Shown piece by piece: positions 54,647-63,490 of a stretch of DNA of 64,000 bases (positions within the stretch are counted from its first letter, which is position 1; each line of letters opens with the position of its first letter). The stretch is from the NCBI GenBank assembly GCA_947500555.1, contig CANMSE010000003.1:558001-622000 (forward strand). The letters are read 5' to 3'. A model generated the notes under the pieces. The model had not been told where the DNA came from. It did not search any database and was given only the letters and a program-made list of their open reading frames with translations. The stretch is from an uncultured Fulvivirga sp. Lineage in GTDB: Bacteria; Bacteroidota; Bacteroidia; Cytophagales; Cyclobacteriaceae. The translations under genes were made by a program, and so were the position numbers.

Positions 54647-55095
54647 CTGGGTGCTGGGTGCTGGGAATTTAACTTTGAATAAAATATAAGTTGCAATAAT
54701 TTATGAGTTACAAGAATTTAGAAATATATCAGTTGGCAAAATCTAACTCCTCTTTAATTCATGAAATGAGTTTGCAATTGCCCAAATTCGAGCTTTACGA
54801 AACAGGTAGCCAAATAAGAAGATCCAGTAAATCTGTCAGATCCAATATTGTAGAAGGTTATGGTAGAAGAAGATATAAAAATGACTATATAAGATTTCTG
54901 ATTTTTGCTCAGGCTTCTAATGATGAAACCTTAGATCACATTGAATCCCTTTACGAAACAAAGTCTTTAAATAACCAAGAATTATATCAGAGGCTAACTG
55001 AGCAAACCAACCTGCTTGGCAAAAAGCTGAATAGATTCATTAGTGCCATTGAAAGTTCCACTCAAACAAGTAGCCAGAAACCAGAGACCAGATAG
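54644..55095 (+). mobile_element. Four-helix-bundle element with CTGGNNN inverted heptads
   Basis: A 450-bp unit placed exactly between the two permease genes. Left end: three heptads CTGGGTG, CTGGGTG, CTGGGAA (54647-54667). Right end: three CCAGNNN heptads (CCAG at 55074, 55081, 55088), the inverse form CTGGNNN. Inside is one gene for a four-helix-bundle protein. The left repeats begin at the upstream stop codon and the right repeats end at the next gene's ATG, so neither neighbour is interrupted. Confidence 0.65.
54703..55095 (+). CDS. Four-helix-bundle (23S rRNA IVP/S23 type) protein
   Basis: 130-residue protein with the family's signature helices: '[20 protein letters not shown]', '[20 protein letters not shown]', '[20 protein letters not shown]' and '[20 protein letters not shown]'. 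Such proteins are encoded in intervening sequences of 23S rRNA genes and, far more often, at scattered chromosomal sites; the fold is shared with Avd of diversity-generating retroelements. The activity is unknown. The C-terminal residues (SSQKPETR) are encoded by the right-end heptads themselves. It interrupts the usual permease-permease gene order. Confidence 0.9.
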   Translation: MSYKNLEIYQLAKSNSSLIHEMSLQLPKFELYETGSQIRRSSKSVRSNIVEGYGRRRYKNDYIRFLIFAQASNDETLDHIESLYETKSLNNQELYQRLTEQTNLLGKKLNRFISAIESSTQTSSQKPETR

Positions 55096-55959
55096 ATGCA
55101 ATCCTTCCAAATCATATTAGCTGGTTCATTAGTCGCCATTTCTTGTGGCTTGTTAGGCTGCTATCTAATACTTAGAAAAATGGCCATGCTGGGTGACGCC
55201 ATCTCACATGCTGTACTACCGGGCATAGTACTGGCTTTCTTGTTTACAGGATCACGTGATTCTGTGACCATGCTCATCGGAGCTGGGCTTATAGGTATAT
55301 TGACCACTTTCCTTATTGAGTACTTCCATAAAAAGGGTAAACTTCAAACAGATGCTTCTATCGGTGTCACTTTTACCTGGCTCTTTGCCATAGGCGTCAT
55401 TCTTATATCAGTATTTGCAGGTAAAGTCGACCTCGATCAGGACTGCGTGCTTTATGGTGAGATAGCTTACGTTCCCATAGATTTGTGGATCACCGATTCA
55501 GGAGCTATTATGGGACCTAGAGTAATCTATATCGCTGGATTTGTACTAATCGTTGTTATCATCTTTATAACCCTTGGATTCAAGGAACTCTATCTAACCA
55601 CTTTCGATCCTGCATATGCCAGCGCTATAGGTATTTCAACAGTACTATGGCATTATTTATTGATGGGAGCTGTTTCATTGACTACAGTGGCATCTTTTGA
55701 ATCAGTAGGCGCCATTCTGGTAGTTGCATTACTAATCGCCCCTCCAGCTACCGCATACCTACTTACGGAGAACTTTGTTAAAATGCTTTTGATTACGGCT
55801 ATTATAGGTGTGATGGTTTCTATATCAGGTTACTACCTGGCGGCAATAACTGATGGATCCATTGCAGGGGCAATGGCCAGTATGGCAGGAGTGTTCTTTG
55901 GATTGGCGTTCTTGTTTGCACCCAAGGAAGGAATTATGGTCAAAACCATCTCAAAATAG
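55096..55959 (+). CDS. Metal ABC transporter permease, second subunit
   Basis: 287-residue permease of the ZnuB/MntB family with about eight membrane helices ('YLILRKMAMLGDAISHAVLP', 'VGAILVVALLIAPPATAYLL', 'GMVASMAGVFFGLAFLFAP'-like end). It pairs with the first permease (53357) across the inserted four-helix element. Its ATG directly follows the stop of that gene, with no intervening base. Confidence 0.94.
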   Translation: MQSFQIILAGSLVAISCGLLGCYLILRKMAMLGDAISHAVLPGIVLAFLFTGSRDSVTMLIGAGLIGILTTFLIEYFHKKGKLQTDASIGVTFTWLFAIGVILISVFAGKVDLDQDCVLYGEIAYVPIDLWITDSGAIMGPRVIYIAGFVLIVVIIFITLGFKELYLTTFDPAYASAIGISTVLWHYLLMGAVSLTTVASFESVGAILVVALLIAPPATAYLLTENFVKMLLITAIIGVMVSISGYYLAAITDGSIAGAMASMAGVFFGLAFLFAPKEGIMVKTISK

Positions 55960-55970
55960 CCTGCCTGCTA

Positions 55971-56987
55971 TTAAGGTTTATGATAAACATATTGATAAGA
56001 TCGGACATACCAATACCCAGAATATGGTTCAGTATTTATCACTGACTCAGTCTTTTTTAATTCTTTCTCATTATAAGAGATTTCTTTCTTCTCAAAGATT
56101 CTTCTATTTCCCTTAAATCGCTCATGTTTAATTAAGTTTTCATTAAAGTCATAAAAATATTCAATACCATTTCTCAACTGATTATCATAATAATACCTCA
56201 TTTCCTTTAGCCTATTTCCGTTGTAGCTATATTCTCTATACTTAACAGTTTCTCCTTTTTTATCTAAATAATCAATTCTAGTTATTCGTCCTTCTTGATC
56301 ATACGCATATGATGATGACTCATCAAATTTTGAATTTCTTATAGACCGAACTTGCTGTAGACCGAATTCATCATATTGAGCCACAGCTTCTGTAACTCTA
56401 TCCCTTTTATCAACCGTTTTAACTCTTATTAAATTGCCCTTAACATCATATTCATAATAGGAAAACTGTATAGTGTCTATATTTTCAATTTTATATTTTC
56501 GAATCAGGTTAAAATTTTCATTATAAGTAAAATGAATAGAGGTTGTTCGCTTTTCTTTAACTTCTTCTATAGAGGCAATTATCGTATCCTGTATATATTT
56601 AAAGCTTTTAGATAGCTTCTCTATTCCTTTATTATCGAACTCTTTTATTTCGGCCAAATAGTTATTGATGTATTTTTTCTTCCACTGTAATTTTCCTTTT
56701 TTCAAAGAATATGCTGCCACATTACCGGGGTTTTCATAAGTATATTTGACATAAATCTCAGGGCTTTTTCCTTTGTAGCTGATTTCTTCGAGTAGTTTTC
56801 CTTGTTCATCATACCTCTCAAGTAGTAGCAGTTTTGCTTTTTTTACACCATTAAGGGTCTTCAGTACCTTTATCCTACTATCATCTTTCAGCTTCTTTAT
56901 TGGAGGTTGAAACTTTAATTCATTCTGGGCGTAAATATTACCCCAAAACACTGAAAGAAATAATAGTGAAGTAAAGTAACTATTCAT
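55971..56987 (-). CDS. Secreted RHS/YD-repeat-like protein
   Basis: 338-residue exported protein (signal 'LLFLSVFWGNIYAQ'). The body is a chain of short beta repeats of the RHS/YD type ('YDEQGKLLEEISYKGKSPEI', 'YDVKGNLIRVKTVDKRDRVT', 'YDQEGRITRIDYLDKKGET', 'YDFNENLIKHERFKGNRRIF'). Repeats like these form extracellular solenoids; no toxin tip is present. Overlaps the OmpA-family gene by 8 bp, so the two are cotranscribed. Confidence 0.8.
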   Translation of the reverse strand: MNSYFTSLLFLSVFWGNIYAQNELKFQPPIKKLKDDSRIKVLKTLNGVKKAKLLLLERYDEQGKLLEEISYKGKSPEIYVKYTYENPGNVAAYSLKKGKLQWKKKYINNYLAEIKEFDNKGIEKLSKSFKYIQDTIIASIEEVKEKRTTSIHFTYNENFNLIRKYKIENIDTIQFSYYEYDVKGNLIRVKTVDKRDRVTEAVAQYDEFGLQQVRSIRNSKFDESSSYAYDQEGRITRIDYLDKKGETVKYREYSYNGNRLKEMRYYYDNQLRNGIEYFYDFNENLIKHERFKGNRRIFEKKEISYNEKELKKTESVINTEPYSGYWYVRSYQYVYHKP

Positions 56988-58776
56988 CTCTATTCTTTTT
57001 TACCCTCGAAACAATCCTAACATCTGCTCTACGATGCGATTCAGGATCGCCATCTTCATCATCAGTTATTGAGCCAAACCCACGTGCCACAATACGACTT
57101 TCATCTAATCCATGATCCACTAGGTAATCCAATACAATAATTGCACGCTTATTTGACAACTCGAGGTTGTATCTCGGATTACCATCGGCACTAGCAAAAC
57201 CGGCAATATCAATATTCAGAAAACTGTATTTATGAATCAATTGTATGATGCTATCAAGCTCTGCTTGATGTTGTTCTTGAATGGAGCTCTGATCGCTATT
57301 GAAGAATATTGGATGTGTATGATCCATTAGTTTGAGCTCAGCTTCACTATACCCTACTTCTTCAACCTCATTTGTCTGAGCAACTTCTGTTGGGCTTTCT
57401 AGCGTATTTTCGGTTGAATTCCTCTGTCTCACCGCAGCTATCAAATCACTATTATCAATGCTATTACCGTGGTATTTCACTTTAAAAATATCGGTATAAC
57501 CTATTCCGCCTTCACGCACAGAAGCGTAGTAGCCTGTTCGTTGATCTTGAGAAATCTGAAAGGAAATTTCGTCATCAGGAGTATTTACAGGGTAACCCAG
57601 GTTTTCAGGAATTGACCATTCCTGATTAAGACTATCATAAACAGATTTAAAGATGTCATAACCACCATAGCCTTTATGTCCTGTGCTGCTGAAATAAAGT
57701 GTTTTACCATCATATGCTAAGAATGGACTATCCTCATTTCCAGAAGTATTGATCACAGGACCTAGGCTTTTAGATTTATACCAATTCCCCTTATTATCTT
57801 TAATGCAATAGTAGATATCGATACCCCCTTCACCCCCTGGCCGGCTACTGGTATAGAATATCATATCAGAAGTGGACGTCTCTGACACCGAGTTTTCGCT
57901 ATAAATAGTAGAATTGATTTTATTCGTGAGGAATTTAGGTTCTGACCAACTGCCTCCCTCATAATCAGAGTAGTATACATCACCATAACCAGTGTCTTTG
58001 TATAAATACAGTCTGTTTCCATCTGCTGATAAATAGATATTTGCATCATGGTAGCGGGTATTAATGGGTGGGCCAATATTTTCTGCTGGTGACCAACTGT
58101 CACCTTGCTTTCTTGATATGAAGACGTCTTCAAAGTAGAAGTTATCCTTATCTACATCAGGACTGGTATTACCTTCCTGTCTGCGAGAAGTAAAAATCAT
58201 AACATCACCCTTTCGGTTAAGCACCGGAGCGTAATCGGGCCATGGTGAATTAATTTCTTCTCCAATGGGTTCAATTGAATATTGTGAAGGCTTAGTGATA
58301 ATCTCTTTTCCATTCTTACACTCCAATATACGCCTGGAAACCACTTTAGGCATCACTCTGTCTCTACCTCTATAACTTCTATCAGACAACACTTTCTTTT
58401 TATAACGCTCGTAATAGCTTATCGCATTATCGAAATCCAAGCCATAGTGGTACGCTCTTCCTATTTGGTATAATATATCAAATCGGTACTTGGGCCTTAC
58501 CTCAAATATTCTGAGTAAATAAGGTAGTGCCTGGTCTTTGTTAATCGTTTCCAGATAAAGACTCCCCGCCATCCAATTCGCACGTAAGTTACTAGGATCT
58601 AAAGTAGCTGCCTGTACATAAAGTTCTTTGGCTATTTCTATGGCCTCTTTTTGCTGCTTATAAATCTGATCGGCTTGTTCAAGGTAGATGTTGGCCAAAG
58701 CAACCGGATCATCTTGAGCACATACATGCATAGAAGTGCCCAGGAATATGGACAAAATTGTAAGAAGCTTTTTCAC
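56980..58776 (-). CDS. TPR-PD40-OmpA envelope protein
   Basis: 598-residue exported protein: signal peptide ('LLTILSIFLGTSMHVCAQ'), N-terminal TPR-like helices (about 25-130), a WD40/PD40 beta-propeller (about 190-430, 'PVLNRKGDVMIFTSRRQEGN', 'ENSVSETSTSDMIFYTSSRP'), and a C-terminal OmpA domain ('IDIAGFASADGNPRYNLELS', 'RAIIVLDYLVDHGLDESRIV') that binds peptidoglycan. The same order is found in PorE of the type IX secretion system, but many paralogues exist, so PorE itself is not claimed. Confidence 0.88.
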   Translation of the reverse strand: MKKLLTILSIFLGTSMHVCAQDDPVALANIYLEQADQIYKQQKEAIEIAKELYVQAATLDPSNLRANWMAGSLYLETINKDQALPYLLRIFEVRPKYRFDILYQIGRAYHYGLDFDNAISYYERYKKKVLSDRSYRGRDRVMPKVVSRRILECKNGKEIITKPSQYSIEPIGEEINSPWPDYAPVLNRKGDVMIFTSRRQEGNTSPDVDKDNFYFEDVFISRKQGDSWSPAENIGPPINTRYHDANIYLSADGNRLYLYKDTGYGDVYYSDYEGGSWSEPKFLTNKINSTIYSENSVSETSTSDMIFYTSSRPGGEGGIDIYYCIKDNKGNWYKSKSLGPVINTSGNEDSPFLAYDGKTLYFSSTGHKGYGGYDIFKSVYDSLNQEWSIPENLGYPVNTPDDEISFQISQDQRTGYYASVREGGIGYTDIFKVKYHGNSIDNSDLIAAVRQRNSTENTLESPTEVAQTNEVEEVGYSEAELKLMDHTHPIFFNSDQSSIQEQHQAELDSIIQLIHKYSFLNIDIAGFASADGNPRYNLELSNKRAIIVLDYLVDHGLDESRIVARGFGSITDDEDGDPESHRRADVRIVSRVKKNRDE

Positions 58777-58915
58777 GATAGTTTAAAAAATAAAGCTTTA
58801 ATACTTTAAAAATCAACCCTTTAATATAAAGACTTAATTTTTTAATTCAAATTGAAATGCTTCTAGAGCGCATCATTTGGTGTTGACTTTAGCATGATTC
58901 GAGAATTTATATGCC

Positions 58916-58923
58916 TAATTTTG
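58916..58923 (+). promoter_or_regulatory. -7 promoter element of mnmE
   Basis: TAATTTTG matches TAnnTTTG, 20 bp upstream of the mnmE ATG. A -33 TTG at proper spacing is not evident. The remaining 167-bp gap has no other feature. Confidence 0.5.
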
Positions 58924-58943
58924 TGTGTCTATAAATAATTCTA

Positions 58944-60314
58944 ATGAGTCACCCATTATCAGATACTATTGTCGCTTTGTCAACTGCCCCAGGCGTAGGT
59001 GCTATCGGAGTGATCAGGCTTTCAGGTCCGGAAGCTGTCACCATTACAAACAAAGTTTTCAAAGGTAAAGACCTCACCATACAAGCAAGTCATACCATTC
59101 ACTTTGGCACCATAAGGGATGATGACAAAATCATCGATGAAGTATTAGTATCGCTGTTTATTGCTCCCAAGTCGTTTACCAAGGAGAATGTTGTAGAAAT
59201 CTCCTGCCATGGTTCTCCTTTCATACTTAAGCAAGTGATTAAAGTATTATTAGTCAATGGAGCACGACTAGCCAAGGCCGGTGAGTTTACTCAACGAGCG
59301 TTTATCAATGGTCAGTTTGATTTGGCGCAGGCAGAGGCTGTGGCAGATTTGATCAATGCTGACTCTGAAGCCTCGCACGAAGCAGCCATGAATCAAATGC
59401 GTGGTGGATTCTCGGAGCAGATCAAACAACTACGTGAAGAGTTGATTCATTTTGCCAGCATGGTAGAATTGGAACTAGACTTTGCGGAAGAAGATGTGGA
59501 GTTTGCCGATCGTGATGATCTGAAAAAGCTGATTACTGATTTACAAAGAGTAATTGTCAAGCTCATTTCCAGTTTTGATCTGGGTAATGTCATTAAAAAT
59601 GGCGTACCTACTGTTATTGCCGGAAAACCTAATGCGGGTAAGTCTACCCTACTCAATGCGTTGCTCAATGAAGAAAAAGCCATTGTTTCTGATATCGCTG
59701 GCACTACACGAGATTTCATTGAAGATGAAATGAATCTTGGCGGCATCAACTTCCGATTTATTGATACTGCGGGACTTCGAGAAACTACCGACACTATAGA
59801 GGCTATGGGGGTAAAACGTACCCAGGAGCAAATGAAAAAGGCCTCATTGATTATCTATTTGGTCGATATGGCCAATGACAGTGTGGTGGAGATACATAAA
59901 GAGATTAACAAACTCGAAAACCTGGGCATTCCATTCGTAGTGGTAGGTAACAAGCTAGACAAAGCGCAACCAGCACTCAAAGAAGCCATCGAAAAAATTA
60001 AAGGCTCTGTGCTGATCTCTGCTGGGAGCCAAGAGAATCTGGAAGTGCTGAAAGACCGATTGCTAGAAGTAGTGAACTTAGACAACTTCAAAACCGGAGA
60101 CGTGGTCGTGACGAACATCCGCCACTATGACAACCTCCTAAAAACAAGAGATGCTTTGCAAGATGTGCTCAATGGATTAGACCTGAATGTAACTGGGGAT
60201 TTTTTGGCGATGGACATTCGCCAGTCGCTACATTATCTGGGTGAGATTACGGGTGAGATTACTACAGATGATTTGCTAGCGAATATCTTTAGTAAGTTTT
60301 GTATTGGGAAGTAA
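58944..60314 (+). CDS. mnmE: tRNA modification GTPase MnmE
   Basis: 456-residue MnmE, full length. N-terminal folate-binding domain ('TIVALSTAPGVGAIGVIRLS'), helical domain with inserted Ras-like G domain: P-loop 'GKPNAGKSTLLNALL', switch 'DIAGTTRDFIED', G3 'DTAGLRET', G4 'NKLD', and the conserved C-terminus 'FCIGK'. With MnmG it makes cmnm5U34 in tRNA. The stop precedes the small lipoprotein gene by 10 bp. Confidence 0.98.
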   Translation: MSHPLSDTIVALSTAPGVGAIGVIRLSGPEAVTITNKVFKGKDLTIQASHTIHFGTIRDDDKIIDEVLVSLFIAPKSFTKENVVEISCHGSPFILKQVIKVLLVNGARLAKAGEFTQRAFINGQFDLAQAEAVADLINADSEASHEAAMNQMRGGFSEQIKQLREELIHFASMVELELDFAEEDVEFADRDDLKKLITDLQRVIVKLISSFDLGNVIKNGVPTVIAGKPNAGKSTLLNALLNEEKAIVSDIAGTTRDFIEDEMNLGGINFRFIDTAGLRETTDTIEAMGVKRTQEQMKKASLIIYLVDMANDSVVEIHKEINKLENLGIPFVVVGNKLDKAQPALKEAIEKIKGSVLISAGSQENLEVLKDRLLEVVNLDNFKTGDVVVTNIRHYDNLLKTRDALQDVLNGLDLNVTGDFLAMDIRQSLHYLGEITGEITTDDLLANIFSKFCIGK

Positions 60315-60324
60315 TTACAATAAA

Positions 60325-60798
60325 ATGATAAAAATGAGATTTTCAATGTTACTAATTTCAGTACTGATTTTAAGTTGTAACAAGCCAAAAGATCAAATCA
60401 ATATTGCTAACAAACTTGATACAATAAACAAGGTTAAATATGAAGAAGTTATTGGATTAAGATCAGCTATCCAATCTGAGATAAAGAAAATGATAAATGC
60501 TCAAAATAAAGAACAATTAGAACAAGTTGATGAAAAAGTTCGTGCTATTACGGATTTACTAGCACAAAGCATCAAAGTCTTGGATAATTTTGAAGACTAC
60601 AAATCTATAAATGATTTTAAAGAAATATGGCAAAGTGCATTTAATAGACTAATTATTAAGGACTACTCGATGGAGGATGATTATAATATCTATTCACCAC
60701 TTGTTGGAAGACAGTTTGTGAAATATGACATGATGCAGCTTTCGTATGATGCATTACAGGATTATGCAATTGATGTGGACAGATTCTACCAGAAGTAG
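60325..60798 (+). CDS. Small lipoprotein of unknown function
   Basis: 157 residues from the ATG at 60325; a TTG at 60304 would be inside the end of mnmE. Signal peptide with lipobox 'LILSC'; the rest is alpha-helical, lysine- and glutamate-rich ('VDEKVRAITDLLAQSIKVLD') with no recognised domain. Follows mnmE at 10 bp, so may be cotranscribed. Confidence 0.7.
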   Translation: MIKMRFSMLLISVLILSCNKPKDQINIANKLDTINKVKYEEVIGLRSAIQSEIKKMINAQNKEQLEQVDEKVRAITDLLAQSIKVLDNFEDYKSINDFKEIWQSAFNRLIIKDYSMEDDYNIYSPLVGRQFVKYDMMQLSYDALQDYAIDVDRFYQK

Positions 60799-60883
60799 GT
60801 TTTCATTGACGTTTTTTGACAGCTTTAGTAGAATAGACGAGTAAAACAGAGTTACTTCTTAATAATCAACAGAATATAAAATT

Positions 60884-61141
60884 ATGAAAGGAGTTGGTTT
60901 TGCAGGATTAGGAAAGGCATTGGCTGACAACACACTTAGTTTACTCAAAGGCAGAAAACCACGTTCGGCTGATCCTAAGCTTCAGGATCAGCGAATGTCG
61001 AAAGAAAATTCTACTGACTATGATAGGTTAATGTTTTGGCAAAGAGAAAAGCGAAAACAGAAAAAGAAAAACCTTGTCTTATTCTATATGGGAATTGCTG
61101 CAATTCTTGTTTTTAGTTTAATATTACATTTTATTCTTTAA
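60884..61141 (+). CDS. Small single-pass membrane protein
   Basis: 85-residue protein not assigned to a family. A basic, polar N-terminus ('GLGKALADNTLSLLKGRKPR', 'MFWQREKRKQKKKNL') is followed by one membrane helix at the very C-terminus ('VLFYMGIAAILVFSLILHFIL'-like segment), typical of a tail-anchored protein. It stands between a lipoprotein and a TPR protein gene with its own 85-bp leader. Confidence 0.7.
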   Translation: MKGVGFAGLGKALADNTLSLLKGRKPRSADPKLQDQRMSKENSTDYDRLMFWQREKRKQKKKNLVLFYMGIAAILVFSLILHFIL

Positions 61142-61238
61142 CAATTTTAGATATAGAGGCTTCTATTTAAAAGCACCACCTCTCCCACTAAACATCATTT
61201 TAATTTCTTATTGCATCGTAAGTTTCTAAACTTGTACT

Positions 61239-62822
61239 ATGCGAGGGTACTTTCTTATTGTTATTTGTTTCTATCTATTCCAACCATTATGTGCACAGGA
61301 AAATATTGACAGTCTCCGCAGCGTGTGGGAGAATGCTGATCTATCCGATAGTCTTCGTTTAAAAGCCATTAACAAACTGGCATGGGACGGACACATATTT
61401 ACCCAACCAGACAGCACCTATTACTATGCCCAATTACATTTTGACTTTGCCAAAGAAAAAGGCTTAAAGAAGGAAATGGCCGTTGCCTTAAATTCACAAG
61501 GCACTGCTCACTACATGATGGATAATTATGCCAAAGCCATTGAATACTATTACCACAGCCTGAAAATAAAAGAAGCAATCAATGACACATTAGGAATGGC
61601 AGCTACCTTGAATAATATAGGTATGATCAATGATGATCAAGGTTTGCGTAAAGAGGCTATTGACAACTACACTAAAGCGATGGAGTTTGCTAAAAGCCTG
61701 CTGAAAAATAGTAATGATCCAAATATTGAAGAAAGCTTAGTATCTTCTTATAACAATCTAGGGACTTTATATACAGAAAGTGATCCCGAATTGGCATTAG
61801 TTTATTTCATCAAAATGATAAATATAACTTCCAAGCTAGGTCTGGTTCGAGAACAGGCTTATGCTTTCAACAATATGGGAAATATCTATTCGGACCGTGG
61901 TGATAAGGAGAATGCATTGGCTTATTATCAGGAAGGGTTAACTACACTAGAAAAGATAGGTGATCAGGGAGGAATAATTGATGGACTCAATAATTTAGGC
62001 ATTTTATACTTTGAACAAGGTGATTATCAAAAAGCCATCTCTTACGCTAAAAAAGCTTTAGATAAAGCTGAAAAAGATGAACTCAATAGTGGTATCAGCG
62101 ATGCTGCTGAAATCTTATATGAGTGCTATAAGTCATTGGGAAATCACCAAAAAGCGTTAAGGCTATATGAACTACACATTCAACATCGAGACAGTCTTAA
62201 AAATGAGTTAAGTAAGCAAGAATTAATACGACAGAGTTACAAATATGAGTATGAAAAGCGAGCTGCTGCCGATAGTATTGCCTTTGCCACCAATGAGGAA
62301 ATCAAAAATAGCAAGATTGCCGAACAACAGGCGCTACTTGACTCAGAGCAGGCCGAGCACCTCCTACTGTATGTTGTTTTGGCCATGCTTATCGTCTTGA
62401 CTATTGTGATCTACCGGGGTAATAGAAGGCAAGTGCAGGCTGCCAAAGTCATTGCTGATCAAAAGGAAGAAGTGGAAAGTCAGCGTGATAAAATAAGTCA
62501 TCAAAACCAGTTGTTAGAAGAGAAGAATCGAGAAATTACAGACTTCAATAACAACCTCGAAAGGTTAGTTACTGAACGTACAAAGGAGCTTCAAAAATCT
62601 CTCTATCAAATTCGCAAATATCAACATAACTTGGCGCATAATATCCGAGCACCATATGTTACGCTCATGGGTTTAATTAATCTCATAGAAGATGAGCGTT
62701 TTGACTCAACGGAAAATCAGAAAGTTATTCAAGCACTTAGAGTCACTGGTGATAAGGTTGAGCTTGTCTTGCGCGATATCTCAAAAGAGTTGAATGCTAC
62801 AGAAAGCACTGACAAAGGATAA
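61239..62822 (+). CDS. TPR-TM protein with histidine-kinase H-box, no ATPase domain
   Basis: 527-residue protein: signal peptide ('FYLFQPLCAQ'), about six TPR repeats (about 60-320, 'AATLNNIGMINDDQGLRKEA', 'GLNNLGILYFEQGDYQKAIS'), a membrane helix ('LLLYVVLAMLIVLTIVIY') near 375-392, a coiled coil ('EVESQRDKISHQNQLLEEKN') and a HisKA-type dimerisation helix with 'YQHNLAHNIRAPYVTLMGL', phosphoacceptor His likely 467. The protein stops about 60 residues later, so no HATPase_c domain is present. It resembles the TPR histidine kinases of Bacteroidota cut after the H-box. A downstream kinase gene is not found. Confidence 0.85.
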   Translation: MRGYFLIVICFYLFQPLCAQENIDSLRSVWENADLSDSLRLKAINKLAWDGHIFTQPDSTYYYAQLHFDFAKEKGLKKEMAVALNSQGTAHYMMDNYAKAIEYYYHSLKIKEAINDTLGMAATLNNIGMINDDQGLRKEAIDNYTKAMEFAKSLLKNSNDPNIEESLVSSYNNLGTLYTESDPELALVYFIKMINITSKLGLVREQAYAFNNMGNIYSDRGDKENALAYYQEGLTTLEKIGDQGGIIDGLNNLGILYFEQGDYQKAISYAKKALDKAEKDELNSGISDAAEILYECYKSLGNHQKALRLYELHIQHRDSLKNELSKQELIRQSYKYEYEKRAAADSIAFATNEEIKNSKIAEQQALLDSEQAEHLLLYVVLAMLIVLTIVIYRGNRRQVQAAKVIADQKEEVESQRDKISHQNQLLEEKNREITDFNNNLERLVTERTKELQKSLYQIRKYQHNLAHNIRAPYVTLMGLINLIEDERFDSTENQKVIQALRVTGDKVELVLRDISKELNATESTDKG

Positions 62823-62863
62823 TTCTTATTAGGGAATTGAGTAGCCTGGTACTTTAATTGTAG

Positions 62864-62916
62864 TAATTGAGCTCAATTAATGAGCTTGTGAAGGTCGCGA
62901 TTGTAATACAAGACCT
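62864..62916. repeat. Two palindromes in the gap before the MepB gene
   Basis: TAATTGAGCTCAATTA (62864-62879) is a perfect 16-bp palindrome. AGGTC-GCGA-TTGTA-A-TACAA-GACCT (62892-62916) folds into a hairpin with a 4-base bulge. Both lie in the 127-bp gap between two unrelated genes. Possible operators or insertion-site remnants. Confidence 0.5.
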
Positions 62917-62949
62917 CTAAGGAATTCGAAAACTGGCAAAATAAAATTA

Positions 62950-63444
62950 ATGGATAATAATCTGAATCAAATCAAAACGGAGGTTTATGACAAATGTTCT
63001 CTTGAAATTCAAAACTTCATAACTGAACCTGAAAGTAAAGAATATGATGCCTGCAGATTTGAACTCAACGGGCGAAGTATCATAAGTAGAAGTGCCAAAG
63101 TCACTCCAAAGAAAATTGGGCAATTTGTAACATTCTGGAAAAGAAATGAAGGTGGCCCAATTGAGCCATTCAGCGAAACTGACCGAATTGATTTTTATGC
63201 TGTTAACGTACGGTCTGAAAACCAGTTTGGACAATTTGTTTTTCCAAAATCTATATTGATTAAAAAAGGTATAATATCTACAGAAAAGAAAGAAGGAAAA
63301 AGAGCGTTTCGAGTATATCCAAAGTGGGACACTACGACAAATAAACAGTCAGAACGAACACAAAAATGGCAACTGAATTATTTTTATGAAATCAATAAAT
63401 CAGTAGACTGTAATAAAATTATCGAGTTATATGAAACAGAATAA
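62950..63444 (+). CDS. MepB-family protein
   Basis: 164-residue protein of the MepB family: 'RFELNGRSIISRSAKVTPKK', 'GQFVTFWKRNEGGPIEPFSE', 'DFYAVNVRSENQFGQFVFPK' and 'FRVYPKWDTTTNKQSERTQK' are typical. MepB accompanies the MepRA efflux genes in Staphylococcus but is widely scattered elsewhere, often as an accessory gene; its function is unknown. No MepA or MepR is nearby. Cytoplasmic. Confidence 0.9.
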   Translation: MDNNLNQIKTEVYDKCSLEIQNFITEPESKEYDACRFELNGRSIISRSAKVTPKKIGQFVTFWKRNEGGPIEPFSETDRIDFYAVNVRSENQFGQFVFPKSILIKKGIISTEKKEGKRAFRVYPKWDTTTNKQSERTQKWQLNYFYEINKSVDCNKIIELYETE

Positions 63445-63490
63445 CCAGGCGTATTTTGTGATTTATTATTTAATACAACTAATAAAAACC

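Noticed and set aside
54644..55095. Diversity-generating retroelement or CRISPR array
   Set aside because: The four-helix protein shares its fold with Avd, and there are short repeats, but no reverse transcriptase, no template/variable repeat pair and no spacer pattern; the repeats are 7 bp and inverted.
56980..58776. PorE of the type IX secretion system
   Set aside because: Domain order is similar, but this architecture has many paralogues and no other type IX gene is nearby.
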